Shown piece by piece: positions 45,572-58,378 of a stretch of DNA of 64,000 bases (position 1 is the stretch's first letter; each line of letters opens with the position of its first letter). The position numbers and the translations under genes were made by a program. The notes under the pieces were generated by a model that searched no databases, was not told the DNA's origin, and was given only the letters and a program-made list of their open reading frames with translations. Source of the DNA: Datisca glomerata. Its lineage: Eukaryota > Streptophyta > Magnoliopsida > Cucurbitales > Datiscaceae. The DNA lies in NCBI GenBank assembly GCA_003255025.1, contig QANY01000280.1, forward strand, positions 626,941 through 690,940, in the 5' to 3' direction.

Positions 45572-46493
45572 GTAATTAGTTTGTTTGATGATGTTTCTGC
45601 TTTGATTTCGGCATTTTGATTGGTTTATGTTTGCGGCTGAGAATTTTCTGTTTGGATTAATGGGAAAACGTTTCTAATCTTTCTTCTCTTTCTTTGGGTT
45701 TCTCCTCTTGCGAATGAATTTTTGGGCTATTTAGAGAGCCATTGTCATTTTGTGCTTAAGTTGTGTATTTGACCGTAATTTCAAGTATCAAATATTTGTT
45801 ATGACCAGAAAATTGAATGAAGGTGGTGAGAGATCTTTCCTTAGACAGAGTTTGAATTCTGTTTTTCCTTTGTCTTTTTTTTTTTTGTTTTCTTTGTTGG
45901 GCTGAGTGTTTTTTTGTTTTACAATAACTTCTGTATGTATGTGTGTGTGTATATTTGAGTTTGACTGTATATGTCATTTCCAGATTAGTGCTTCATGCCC
46001 TCAGTCCTAACTCATTACACTCTGCTAATATCTGAAGTTTGAGTGGTGAGTGGTCCTTAAGGGGATTTTTAATTGTAATATGGTATTGATGTCTTGATGA
46101 CTCTACAAAGAGAAGCAATCATAAGTTTCTTCACTCACACTAACAACATCAGAAGGAGTCCTTTCTTTTTCTTTTTCGCATAGTTAATTGAGGGGTTGAT
46201 GTTGCTTACTTTTGGCTCAATTAGCATAACTTACCGAATTAAATAGATTTTTAATCTTGTTATTTATTCTTTTTAAAGAGGAAGTGGAGTTACAAAAGTC
46301 CTGCAACATAACGAATAGACAAAATACTGATGGATATTAGCCAGAGAAAGTGGATTACCAATATGCTTGAGCTAGAATATTTAATCAAGAGAGAGATCTA
46401 GAAAAGACTTTATGGATTTATTAATGATTGTATGTACAGATGATTTCTGAGATTACAAGTGTGAATTATGTTTGTTTTTGGACAGGGATTGAA

Positions 46494-46535
46494 ATGAAAG
46501 TTTCTTGCTTGCGGAATTTGTTAATAGTAAAATAA
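46494..46535 (+). other. Upstream open reading frame of 13 codons
   Basis: ATG at 46494 opens MKVSCLRNLLIVK and stops TAA at 46533-46535, directly before the ATA that replaces the expected CHX start. It is in the same frame as the CHX coding region. It could lower translation of the downstream gene, but no conservation can be judged. Confidence 0.4.
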
Positions 46536-46577
46536 ATAGCTTCAAATACTACAGATGAGCACAAATGTCCAGCTCCA

Positions 46578-49313
46578 ATGAAAGCGACATCAAGTGGAAT
46601 TTTCCAGGGAGACAATCCCCTTGAATTTGCACTTCCCCTTCTCATTTTGCAGATATGTTTAGTATTTGTTCTCACACGGGGCCTTGCTTTACTTTTGAGG
46701 CCCCTCAGACAGCCACGGGTGATTGCAGAGATTGTTGTAAGTTTTTTTTTCATATTGTTATATTGAGCTAATTTATATGAGAAACATGTGAGTTCTTGTA
46801 CTGTCGTTTTAGTCATTTTTCTCGGTTTCCATGTGAGGGGTAGAACATGGATGTGTGAAGAGGTTACGATATTTAGGTTTGCGTTACGATATCCAAGATT
46901 AAGAATATGACCTGCTAGAAACATATGTTGTGTTTAGATTTCTATCTATTGGCATCTTTGTTTATTTCCATTGAACAACTGTAGTCACAACTCTGCTTAA
47001 TTTTACTTTCCGTTACTTGCAGGGAGGGATACTACTTGGGCCATCAGCTCTTGGACGAAACAAAAGCTATCTCCATGCAGTATTTCCATCCAAGAGTCTA
47101 ACTGTGTTAGATACTGTTGCAAATATCGGATTACTATTTTTTCTCTTCCTTGCAGGCCTTGAATTAGACCAAAATCTCTACGTCGGACTGGAAGCAAGGC
47201 CCTTGCAATTGCCGTTGCAGGAATCAGCCTGCCTTTTGCACTAGGAATCGGTTCATCATTTATACTCCGGGAAACCATTGCTAAAGGAGTAAATGGAACG
47301 GCATTCCTTGTCTTCATGGGTGTGGCACTTTCAATAACAGCATTTCCTGTCTTAGCTCGTATTCTGGCCGAGCTCAAACTTCTAACAACTGATGTTGGCA
47401 GAATGGCTATGTCAGCTGCTGCAGTTAATGACGTGGCTGCGTGGATTCTTCTTGCTCTTGCCATTGCCTTGTCTGGCTCTGGCCAATCTCCTCTTGTTGC
47501 ACTTTGGGTTCTTTTATCTGGGTGTCTTTTTGTCTTTTGTGCAATCATCATTCTCTCCCCAATTTTCAAATGGATGGCTAAACAATGTCCTGAAGGAGAA
47601 CCAGTAAAAGAGATTTACATATGTGCCACATTAGCTGTTGTTCTTGCTGCTGGATTAGCTACTGATGCTATTGGTATTCATGCCATGTTTGGAGCTTTTG
47701 TGGTTGGAATTATAGTTCCTAAGGATGGCCCTTTTTCAATTCCTTTAGTTGAAAAGATAGAGGATCTTGTCTCGGGCATTTTCTTGCCGCTATACTTTGT
47801 ATCAAGTGGACTGAAGACGAATGTAGCCACGATTCAGGGCCTCCAGTCATGGGGTCTTCTGGCTTTGGTCATTCTTACTGCTTGTTTTGGAAAGATTGTC
47901 GGGACGGTTGCAGTATCCCTTTCTTGGAAGATTCCTCTTCGTGAGGCTCTCACACTTGGATTTCTAATGAACACTAAAGGTTTGGTGGAACTCATTGTCC
48001 TCAACATTGGTAGAGACCGAAAGGTATTTTTGAAATCCTGGCTTTCAATTTAGAATCATGTTCATAGTTCGACAAACACTAATTCGTACTTGGCTGTTTG
48101 CATTGGGCAGGTTTTGAATGATCAGACGTTTGCAATTATGATTCTAATGGCTCTTTTTACTACTTTTATAACCACACCACTTGTAACTTCTGTCTATAAG
48201 CCAGCCGCAAAAAGGGCAACAACTGATTATAAGCATAGGAAAATCGAAAGGAAAAATCGGAATTCTGAGTTCAGGATTTTAGCTTGCTTCCATAGTGCAA
48301 GAAACATTCCTTCACTGATAAATCTCCTCGAGGCCTCACGAGGGTCCGAGAAGCGGAAAGGGATTTGTGTTTATGCAATGCACCTTAAGGAACTCTCCGA
48401 GAGGTCATCTGCCATACTAATGGTACATAAAGCTAGAAAAAACGGGCTACCATTCTGGAATAGACGTGAGAGATCTGAATCCGACCATGTCATTGTAGCA
48501 TTTGAGGCATATCAGCAACTAAGCCAAGTCTCCATCCGTCCAATGACTGCAATCTCTTCAATGACTAACATACATGAGGACATTTGCACGACTGCTGAGA
48601 GGAAGAGAGCTGCAATCATAATCCTTCCATTCCATAAGCATCAAAGGGTGGATGGTTCTTTAGAGACTACGCGTAATAGTTTCCGTTTGGTTAACGAGAA
48701 AGTTCTTGAGAACGCACCTTGCTCGGTAGGGATTCTGGTTGACCGTGGCCTTGGTGGGACCGCCCATGTTCCTGCAAGTGATGTCTCGTATATCATTACC
48801 ATCCTCTTCTTTGGAGGTTATGATGATCAGGAAGCACTTGCTTATGGAACACGCGTGGCTGAACATCCCGGTATTAGAGTATCTGTGATTCATTTCCTAG
48901 TAGCACCTGAGACAAAATCGGAGATTGTCAGAGTCGATATGAATGGCAATTCTTGCTCAATAATAGGGTCAACAGACGAGGAGTTCCTTGTGGAATTCAA
49001 GCAAAACGTGGCCAAGAATGACTCCATCAAATATGAGGAAAAGTTGGTGAAAAATACTGCAGAAACAGTTGATGTGATTGCTGAATCAAAGCACTGCAAC
49101 TTGTTTGTCGTAGGCCGAATGCCTGATAGTGAATTAGCCTTAGCCTTGAATAGAAGGAACGACTGCCCGGAGCTTGGCCCTGTGGGTAGTTTCTTGACTT
49201 CACCCGACTTCCCAGTAGCTGCATCAGTTTTGGTGGTGCAGCAATATCGTTCCAGTGTATCATTGAGTTCGATTTCACCGGACTTTCCCAGTGAAGAATC
49301 AGAATCTACCTAA
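46578..49313 (+). CDS. CHX: CHX-family cation/H+ antiporter (CHX18-like), three exons, with a one-base frameshift
   Basis: CHX proteins are membrane K+(Na+)/H+ exchangers of the CPA2 family that adjust pH and K+ in endomembranes or at the plasma membrane. Exons: 46578-46736 ([25 protein letters not shown]), 47023-48023 ([45 protein letters not shown], the transport-site pair in [10 protein letters not shown] at 47427-47432, [24 protein letters not shown]) and 48111-49313 ([17 protein letters not shown], then the long cytosolic C domain with [66 protein letters not shown]). Splice sites are GT-AG. Reconstructed length near 790-800 residues equals the family norm. Two lesions: an A run at 47171-47174 is one base short, so the frame fails after LELDQ; and in-frame sequence upstream ([13 protein letters not shown]) shows the usual start, at 46536, is ATA. 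Otherwise it is highly conserved, so it may be recently dead or a sequencing error. Confidence 0.92.
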
Positions 49314-51807
49314 TCCATCAAACTATTAGCTTGACGTAAGAACTCAGATAGGTACTGAAATCTGCATCCTTTTTCTAAACCATGTTCATTTGTGAAATAT
49401 TTTAGTTCTTCTAACATAGCATGGAGTTGTTTCTTGTGTTCTAAGTGCTGCTACAGATATCCATAGTTTTGGAATAATGTGATTGCATTCATGTTTTTCT
49501 TTTTTTCTGGTCAAGAGGAGGGGGCTATGTACGTGAGATTTGAATCCAGAGCTTGAGGTTGATGACTTGTTGTCTAATCATTTGGCCTGTGTGAGGCCTG
49601 GTCATAGAGTTGATATTTCAATAAAGGGTTCAATAAAATCCTTTTGGAAAGCAAAATGTTTATTTAAAAAGTTATCTTTCGATAATCTACGTAAGAAAAT
49701 TTGTTCTCATTAGAAGACATGAAAACATTTTTGAAATAATGATATTCTCACCATCCATAGAGATTATCATTTCATTCAAATTCATAAAAATTCATATTAC
49801 TTAAATATTTTTGTCGATTATGTGTTAAAATGATTTCTAAATAAGTTGAAGCATAGACCTTAGTTCAGTGGTCAAGACCCTAGGAATCTCATCTTTTGGG
49901 AGAAATTTCTAGTACTCTTAGAAAACCTACTCAATTTCCGCCAATAACAAAAATTAAAGAGTCGTCAAAACCTTTTATTCTTAGCCCAAAACAAAATATT
50001 TTCCCTTCAATGTAATCAATTTAGAGCAAATTTTCATTTTTCCTCAACCTGGAAATCCTTACAAGAAAGATGAAACAAACCATATAATACTAAAAAGCAA
50101 TCCAACTTTCCGTAGCCTTTTAGTCAAACAGGTTGGTTTTGGATAAAAAAAAGCCTCCCTCTTGTATTTTCTTTTGTTTAGAAGATTAAGGTCTTAAATA
50201 TAAACAAACTTTGGATAATGGACCACTCTCCTACTACAATTGTAATATTTTAAAGATTAAAAGGACAGCAAAATTAGGTTTTCATGAGTATATTATATAT
50301 GAACATGAGGAAGGAAGAAAATCATTGAGACTGCAAATAAATAACTAAGTTTATATATATATATCGCATACAAAGAAAGAAAAAGATGAAAGAATATTTT
50401 ACCTGGTTTGAGACAAAATTATGTTTCATCATTGCATATGGCCAGCCAGCCTATGCTACTTCTCATTTACCACCCATCTTTATCAATTAGAAAATAATAA
50501 AACTTTTATGAAACTAAAGATTAGCTTGAGTATTTCCTCTAAAAATATTTTGATATATTAAAAAATGTTATTTCAAATTATATCTAATAAATATTATTCA
50601 GGAGTTAAGGGGTGTGGGGGTGTGATTGTGACGTCATGTGAGTGTAGTTACATGTGTGATCTAATCACAATAAACGACAAATATAACATGGGAATGTGGA
50701 TGTTGAAATCTGACAGGGTGAATGACGAGCACTTTAAGCCAACATATGGTAGATGACAAAATGTTCTTGGAAGTAAAATAAGTGAAATATAAAGCCAATG
50801 CCAAAAAAGTCTTTTACAATGAAAGAAAATGTCTCTATATATAGAGAAACTACCATGTGGGGTTCGCTCTAATTAATCCCTTAACTAATTGGTAATAGCC
50901 CTACATAATGACACACCGACAAGTTTGTTGAGGTGGCAGCGTCTAGCCATTGCTTATTATAACCATAACCACGTGGACTAGGTATTTATGAGGAGGATTC
51001 TCATGAACACTACATTTTATATTGCGTAACGTGTCGTGTGCAGTGACATTGAATCTAGGAAGGAAGAACACAGAGACATCGACAAGATAGACGATGTTCA
51101 TCCGGTACCCCTCCCGGGAGGTGTCCTAAAAACTAAATCCCTTCCCGCGATTGGGAAGATGACACATCCACGAGCTTCAAAGAGGTCATACTGGTGAAAT
51201 GATATCTTTTCTAGTACAGTGAACCTCATCCAAATCCTACCATACCAATACCTCCAGATATGTTCCTAGACAAGAGACTCACTTAAGTTTTTGTCACTTG
51301 ACTTAGTGTTACAAGGATATGAGTGATTACATAGAAAGAATAAATAATACAATAAACACTTTGTGTCCGTCGGTCACTGACATGGATTCAGAAATCATGT
51401 TGAAAAGTCAAAGCTGACACGTGACAGTAATTCATAGGAGTGACATGTACCGCATCGGCGAGTTGAAATCATAACGGTCAACCATCATATACAAATATTA
51501 TTGTTCGAAATAGATTTTGGTTTGTGGAAGTATTGCTACAAAAAACACCATGCTCTACTGTTTCCTAAAATGTCTTACATGCACATGAATATGCTTTAAA
51601 ATATATGTAAGTGTTTCTCAGGAAAACATGTATGACATAATTATACACTAAAACATTGTTATTTCAACGTGTAGAAGTACTTCTAATCATAAACACTAAC
51701 AAACATACCCTAAGACCCTTTGTCATACTTCTTAATTCATCTGATACTATGATATATATAGACAGAAATTGAACAAAAACCCTTGATACTTGATCGCTGA
51801 GACAAGT
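49314..51807. other. CHX 3' flank and intergenic DNA, no gene
   Basis: 49314-49480 is probably CHX 3' UTR. 49500-49630 resembles a dispersed plant repeat (AGATTTGAATCCAGAGCTTGAGG). 51060-51260 shares short phrases (CCAAATCCTACCATACC, CCTCCAGAT) with 55640-55680, suggesting two fragments of one repeat family. The small frames at 50565 and 51664 have no recognisable domain. Confidence 0.45.
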
Positions 51808-52150
51808 GGGGGTGTGCAGCCATCCCGAAATACCCGTCCTGAATCGAGCTGGGCAAGACGGGACACGAGACAAATTTTTGGGTCCCGACTTGTCTAGTCC
51901 CGTCTCGATTTCTTTATAAAATAGCCCTAAATTTTTAATTTTTTTATTTGACCCTTAATTTTTTCATTTTTAACACTTTATCTTTTAAACTTTAAAACTA
52001 ATTTTAAATTTTGACCCTTAAATTTTTTTACCCAAAATAGGCCTGAATCGTGTTCTGTCTCGCATAGTTTTTGTCCTCAACACGGGACGGGACTGAAAAA
52101 ATTATCCCGTCCCGATCAGGACGAGACAAAAAATGTCAACACCACTAGAG
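51808..52150 (+). repeat. GGGACGGG element, copy 1
   Basis: It starts GGGTGTGCAGCCATCCCG and contains several GACGGGAC motifs around an AT-rich centre (TTTGACCCTTAA repeats). Its reverse complement, diverged, lies at 53456-53745. It looks like a non-autonomous element with no coding capacity. Confidence 0.65.
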
Positions 52151-53455
52151 ACAAGCTTGAATATCTCCGTGTATGGAATTGATCCCGTTTGGTTTGGATT
52201 ATCTCTGGTAAGAAACCTATGATTAATTAAAATGGCACGCTTGTTCTCTGTTAATTTATTAAGATTCTGTTTAAATAAGAAAAATTACTCAAGAACCTTT
52301 TTTTTCATAAGGAGGTAATTCAATTACTTCTAAAATAAGGTAATACACTTCAAAAATAAGAATATCTTAAGGGGCCGTTTGTTACGAGTTAAATAAGAAT
52401 GCTGAAAAATTTAAGTTGTTAAGTAAGTTTAAGTGATAAAGTTAGATGACAAGATATTAAGATTATCATGTTTGGTAACCCATGATTAAGTGAAAAAGTT
52501 ACTAGTGAAGTATGATTCCCTTGTTTGGTATGTAAAACATGGGTAAAGTTGTTTAAAAAGTTTGATAAAATTGTTGACAAATGTAATAAAAATATTGATT
52601 ATTTATAGTTTTCTTATAAAGTTTTAATTTTTTATCAATAATTATTTATAGATTCTAATACACACAATAAAATTATTTTACGCACTAATTAATTAATTAT
52701 TTTATTAATCCATCAATAAAGTTAAATCATCTATTTTTCTCTTACTACAGCAAAAATTAAAATAATTTTTCTACTTACACCGTACAAATAAATTCAATAA
52801 CAAATTATTCAAACTTACGTAGCAAAATTGTATGCAGATTCTCTATTGGCAACTGCTAAAAAATCTTAATAATTCATGCCGTGATTGATTAAATTTCCTC
52901 CGATATCACAAATTAATTATCATATAATTTTTCTTTTTTTGTATATGAAAAATAAATCTGATATAAATAATCGTCATTCATATCAATACATTAAAATATT
53001 TAATGATACACAACCGTTTTCTCGCAACATGTACTTTTTTTAGTAGATATATATATCAAAGTTATCAATATCCTTCCGCTCTGGCTAGAATAGGTAAAAT
53101 ATTTTGGTTCTGGTACAGGAACAAAAACGAACATGAATGTAAATTTTTGTCATATTTCGGTTAAATACAATCGGAAATTGAATATAAATGATTGAGGGAA
53201 CTCCCCCCCCAATTCGTGGTTTCGTCCCACGAGTCGGGTCTTCCACACAAAAAACGAGATGTAATAAACAATCCAGTTATAATCTCCTTTATAAATTTTT
53301 TTTAAATATTGATAGTTTATGAATAATATTTATTGTAGGGAAGAAAATAATTTTTAATTATAAAATATTTGATATTATAAAATGTATTCTAATAATTTAA
53401 ATTTTATATTATTCCTATATGAAAAGTTTATCTATCCTTAATTAAAAATAAAAAA
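52151..53455. other. AT-rich spacer with a possible hAT-type MITE start
   Basis: GGGGCCGTTTGTTACGAG at 52372 resembles the start of hAT-like non-autonomous elements, and TTATAACAAACATAA near 54125 could be the other end, which would make copy 2 of the GGGACGGG element nested. No gene seen. Confidence 0.35.
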
Positions 53456-53745
53456 TTAGTTTAAATTTCAAAAGATTAAAAAGTTAAAAATTTAAAACTT
53501 AAGGGTTAAAATTAAAAATATAAGAGATAAAATTAAAAAATTTTAGGGTCAAATTTAAAAACAAATGTTGGGCTATTCATGAAAAATCAGGACGGGACAG
53601 GACAAGTCGGGACAAAAAAATTTGTCCCGTGTCCCGTCCCGCCAAGAGTAAAAATCCCATCCCATCTCGCTCAGTTCGGGACAGAACGAGCTTTTCGAGA
53701 CGGTTGCACATCCCTAATCTCATGACACGACTCCGAGATAAGTTG
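53456..53745 (-). repeat. GGGACGGG element, copy 2 (inverted)
   Basis: On the minus strand it reads GGGATGTGCAACC, CGGGAC motifs and the same AT-rich centre as copy 1. The two frames of 85-90 codons here are on opposite strands of the element and are artefacts. Confidence 0.65.
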
Positions 53746-55234
53746 ATGAACGGGTCTTTCAGGACATGGGTTGAGATGGGGCAAAAAAGTCTCAAAATTC
53801 GATGTCGGGACCATTTTGGTTCCATCAGGACTGAAACGGGATCCAACAAGATTCTAGTATCAGGATATTTTACGACACTTTTGTGAGAGTTTGGTTTTGA
53901 AGAAAATAAATATAAAAAATCAAGTATGAATAATTAAAATAAATAATGATATTTTATGGGGATTTAGAAAAATAAAAGTTATTTTAAAAAATGTGTAGAT
54001 GTGTGTTGTAAGATGAGAAAATTATTTGGTAAAGTGAATTTTTGTGAAAAATTAGTAGAGAAAGTAACTGAAATTGTTATTTTACCACTCTAAATAATTT
54101 TACCATTGCAAATAAGAATACTTTTATAACAAACATAAAAGAATATTATAAAATAAGTTTACCACGTACTGTACTATAAAGAATCCTCCAACGAAACGTA
54201 ATGAGGCAATCCAGCAAGTCAGATTTAGAATCTTCAATTTTATGTCCTTGTGTATTATCATTAAAGAGTAAGGTAAAATTAATTACATACAATTTTATTA
54301 TTCGTTTCGATGCTATGATTAAAATTGCAGTAAACAAAAATTAATTCTATTAAATTTTAGTTGAACATGATTGAACTTTATTAAATTTTCTTTTAGCTTT
54401 ATTAATTTTATTAAATATATCCAACATTATTAAAATTAGTGTAAAAGTTGCATGTTAAGATACTTTTGTGCATAATAAATGTATGAATAATGGACCTTAT
54501 ATATCTCCCACATTGGTACGATATTGTCCGTTTTGAGCTTATGCACGACTGTACTTTTGGACTCTACTCAAATGACCTCAATAATAGAAATATGGAAAAA
54601 TTAGGTATTTAAACTACTTTATGTTTTGGTTTTGGTTATGGTTAATGTCCTTTTATTTTTATTTTACAGATATGACCGAAAATAAGGAAAGATATATTAG
54701 GTGGTTAAGATTCTGAATATTATTTTACTGTTATGCCCTTAATATAACTGACTTCTTATTTTAGGTTTTCTCTTTCCTCTTCTTTCCTTTTCGTGGCTTT
54801 CTTGCAAGTTTCATTCAGCTTCTCGCCGAGTTCATTCGAGCATCTAATTTTAAGCTTCTCGTTTTTCAGATTCCGTTCATCTTCTTCAATTCATTTATTC
54901 CTTCATATCTGTAACATAAATAGTAGAAATTGTTTGGTTGATTTTGGTTTCGCTTCGTGCCCAAAATTGTTTGATCTGTGTTTCATTTTTACGACATTGT
55001 TATAAACTTGTTCAAGAGTATAAGTGTGCATGTCATATCTAATTTTAGAGATGATAAGTTCCATTTACATTTTCTGTAATTTTTGGTTATAGACAATGAT
55101 AGAAATATAAAAAATTTCATTTCTGCAGATTTTGTGTTTACTATTTTCTGCAGATTTTTATAATTAATGTCATATAGTATATAACTATACTATATGCATA
55201 TAATTGTAGACTACATTATATTTACGTTCCCTCG
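53746..55234. other. AT-rich DNA, no supported gene
   Basis: 54760-54900 is CT-rich and leader-like (TTTCTTGCAAGTTTC), followed by AT-rich DNA without a recognisable reading frame. Confidence 0.4.
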
Positions 55235-55570
55235 TGGCAGCATGGGAAGTCGTGACCAGGGTTCCCCCCGTGGCGGCATGGGGAGCCACCCTCAGGGTTT
55301 CTCCCCCGGGGTGGTATGAGAAGCCACGCTTGGGGTTCCCCGTTGGCGGCATGGGGAGCCACCCTCGGGGTTCCCCCCGTGGCGGCAAGGGGAGTCACCC
55401 TCCGGGTTCCCACCGGGGTGGCATGGAAAGTCGCGCCCGGGGTTCCCCCATGGCGGCATGGAGAGCCACCCTCGGGGTTTACCCTGGAGCGGCATAGGGA
55501 GCCACCTCCGGGGTTCCCCTCGGAGTGGCATGGGGAGTCACGTCCAAGGTTCTCCCATGGCGACACAAAG
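55235..55570. repeat. GC-rich 36-bp tandem array, about nine copies
   Basis: The unit is close to GGCGGCATGGGGAGCCACCC followed by 16 GC-rich bases (TCGGGGTTCC...). Nine copies with substitutions sit in otherwise AT-rich DNA. Because 36 is a multiple of three and stops are rare, several frames on both strands stay open (12-residue periods such as PRGEPRGWLPMP); none has other evidence of coding. G runs could form G-quadruplexes. Confidence 0.93.
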
Positions 55571-57340
55571 GAGGCATTTCCAAGACTCGTAAGGTGACTA
55601 CATCCTTTATGGAGATCTTCTCATCCCAGTGTAGCTAACATTATCCTAATCCTACCAGACCACAACCTCCAGATTGTTTCCAAGCAAAAAAAGATCTTCG
55701 AATCTTTGTTACCTAAACTCGAAGATGAAGTACAACATATAATACATAATTTCATATAATGAGATCGTCACCTTTATAAAACAGGAGCGTCCTTTACAGA
55801 CGTTATTTTACCATTATCACGCACCGATAAACGTTATTCCATGTAAGTGTCATGTGGACTTGTCTTTACACACCACGTGTTCCCTTTGACACGTTACTCT
55901 AACGACGTGACTCACTGTTTATATTTTTTACCATTTTATGGGCTTTAATATATTTTTTCTGTTTTTTTAATATTTTACAGATTATAATTTTGTTTTGCTG
56001 TTTTTTACTTTTATTTTTAAATTTTTACACTTTTGATTTTTTTTTACAGATTTTACTGTTTTTACAGTTTTAAAAATGTTTACAGATTTTAATTTTTTGG
56101 CTGTTTTTACTGTTTTTTAAGTTTTATTTTACCGTTTTGCTTTTCTTTTACTGTTTTTTAGAATATATTAAAATTAAGAATAATTGAATTTTAGGTATTT
56201 AAATAAATAAAACACGTTTAGATAATAAATATGAGAAACGTTTACTTATTCTCACACAATTAAATAAAATCATTAAATTAAAAAAAATATTATTTTTATG
56301 TATTATTTTAATAATGTGTGAGACTCATACAAATGTTAATTTGTGGCTGGCGGTCACATTCACAATAATCTCTCTCCCTGTGGATATGGATGACTTGGTG
56401 TTATCATCTCTGTCGACCTCTTTTTTAAGTCATCTGTCTGAGCGATTTAAGAAATTTCGTTCTCTTTTCTCATTTACTCCATTAAGCTGCAACAAAAAAA
56501 AAAACAATTTCCACTTCTGAGCACTCTCTCTCTCTTGGTCTTGATCATATTTCACCTACTGACTCCACTAGTGAAATAAACATTTTTTTAAGTTAAAAGT
56601 GACCATCTTCTAATTTTATTTCATTATTATCATTGACTCCTTAACGTGCGCTTTGATGTAATTAGACCCCTTTTAATAATAAAAAAATCTTCTTACTTTC
56701 TATTTAACGTTTTTAGTTTAAAAATATAGTAATTAACTACACCTGCAAAATTGATTTGCACCCAATTAAAAAGATACAAAAAGGATAACTTGTAGACAAT
56801 TTTAATAATGGGTGATCGTAAGTGTCGCGTTAAGATTTTTTAATCTACTTAATTCCTATCTATTCATATCATCATTTTTTTATATTTCTTATTGTTTGTA
56901 AGGTAATAAAGAGAACTTATAAGTAATGAAAAAAAAAACAAAAAACTAAAATAGCAAAGCAATATTCTCTTATTTTCCCTTATTATCTCTAAGTATTCTG
57001 TGTATTTTCCTTCCTTTTCTAACACATTATCAGTACGAGTATCTAATTTTTAATTTATCAACTTCTTAGATAACCTCAGGACCGCAGTTTAGTATGTTAT
57101 CTCTAGCACCTTAATGTTATGCATTGCTGTGAAAAATATGTCAGTATCGACTATCGAGGGTCTGTCACACGTCACTTGACAATTCATCCAGAGGTTCACA
57201 AAAATCAAGAAAGATCGTGAAAGCAATACGCAAGGCACCGTGTGGATGGCTCATCTAATACACTTTGACTATCAAATCAGTAGAGTGTTTTAGGAAAATT
57301 TAGTATCCAGAGTGTTTGCGGTTTTGCCCTATAAAAAAAT
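55571..57340. other. Intergenic DNA with T-rich repeat
   Basis: 55965-56160 is built of TTTTTACAGATTTT and TTTACTGTTTTT units. The 68-codon frame at 56314 is not recognisable. 56520-57340 is AT-rich with nothing else seen. Confidence 0.5.
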
Positions 57341-58150
57341 GCAGAAAACAAGCCTATACTTAATGCTTCACAAAAGCATTAACAATTCCGTACATAAGGA
57401 TCTTAAAGAAACAGTCCTACAACTATGCTGCAAATGAACCTACATGAAAGAAGAAACCAAAATCACCCTATATTAAAGCATAACAGTCATTCCCAGAATT
57501 TTCTTCTTAAAAAGAGAAGTTGGAGACCACATTTCGTCCAATTTTTCAACTTAGTGATAGCATGAAAAGGGAAAAAGGAATAAATGCTAACAACTAGAAA
57601 AAGTTTCGAACTTTGCTAACAAGTGCTATTAGAAGGAAAAGAAGTCCAAAATAATATGCAAAGCAGCAATCATTCAAGACGAAAAATCAAAACAAACAAT
57701 AGAACTCCAATACTGACCGGAATCCAGCAAGCTGAACTGAAAGCCCATGTTTAACATCAACCAAAACCCCTAATTTCTGATCAAATCAAGACCCTCCTGC
57801 CTGTAGACAAATTCAACTTTCCTAAACAACTTGCTGTTGTGAAGTATATATAATCTGAGAAGAATCTAGGACCCTCCCTTGTAGGGAGCAGAGACAACAA
57901 ATTAAACCTTCGAATCAGAGTTCGGAGTGGAGCTCTGTATGAGAATAAAGGTGGAGGAGGAACTACGGTTTGCGGGGGAGGGAGAGACCAGCGAACCAGA
58001 CCTCTGTCCTTCGTCGACGAGAGCAGTCGAGCAGATTCAGGTCGCCAGTCCGTCATCGAGAGCAGCGAGCAATGGCTCTTCCTCCTCAAGCTGTCCTTCA
58101 ATTAGAGCCGCGGGGGGTAGGTCCGTGAGTTGTGACTTGTGAGGAGAAGG
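57341..58150 (-). other. Possible 5' end of a minus-strand gene (leader, intron) without a coding body
   Basis: On the minus strand the GC-richer 58140-57850 looks like a 5' untranslated exon; downstream are AT-rich intron-like sequence and an ATGGGCTTTCAGTTC start-like phrase near 57750, which closes quickly. No downstream exons were found before 57340. The 106-codon minus-strand frame and its plus-strand shadow are not recognisable. It could be another captured gene piece. Confidence 0.3.
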
Positions 58151-58189
58151 GGCAATTAGGTTAAAATTTAGAGAGAGATATAAGTGCGG

Positions 58190-58298
58190 TTCGGTATGAT
58201 TTTTTTTATAAAAACCGCACATCGAATCAAACCACACTTATGCTGGAAATGCAAAAACCATCTGAACCGCATTGGTTCAGTCTGGTTCGATCGGTTTG
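58190..58298. repeat. GGTTCGGTT-type element fragment
   Basis: TGCGGTTCGGTATGATTTTT, AAAAACCGCAC and GAACCGCATTGGTTCAG form imperfect inverted motifs similar to those at 35770-35925. Confidence 0.5.
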
Positions 58299-58378
58299 AG
58301 TGGTTTTTTAGGTTTTGTTTACACTCATATCATCTTTAAGTGGTTTTTTAGGTTTTGCTTACACCCATATCATCTTTA
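58299..58378. repeat. 40-bp tandem duplication
   Basis: Two copies of a 40-base unit beginning AGTGGTTTTTTAGGTTTTG, differing at two positions. Confidence 0.93.

Noticed and set aside
47003..47569. A 188-codon minus-strand frame across CHX exon 2
   Set aside because: It is antisense to a well-conserved antiporter exon and has no family motifs of its own.
55185..55597. Five overlapping frames of 67-114 codons with Gly/Pro-rich 12-residue periods
   Set aside because: They come from a 36-bp tandem array and occur on both strands; nothing favours one as a gene.
57781..58142. Frames of 70-106 codons on both strands in a GC-richer segment
   Set aside because: The segment looks like an untranslated first exon; neither product is recognisable and the strands conflict.
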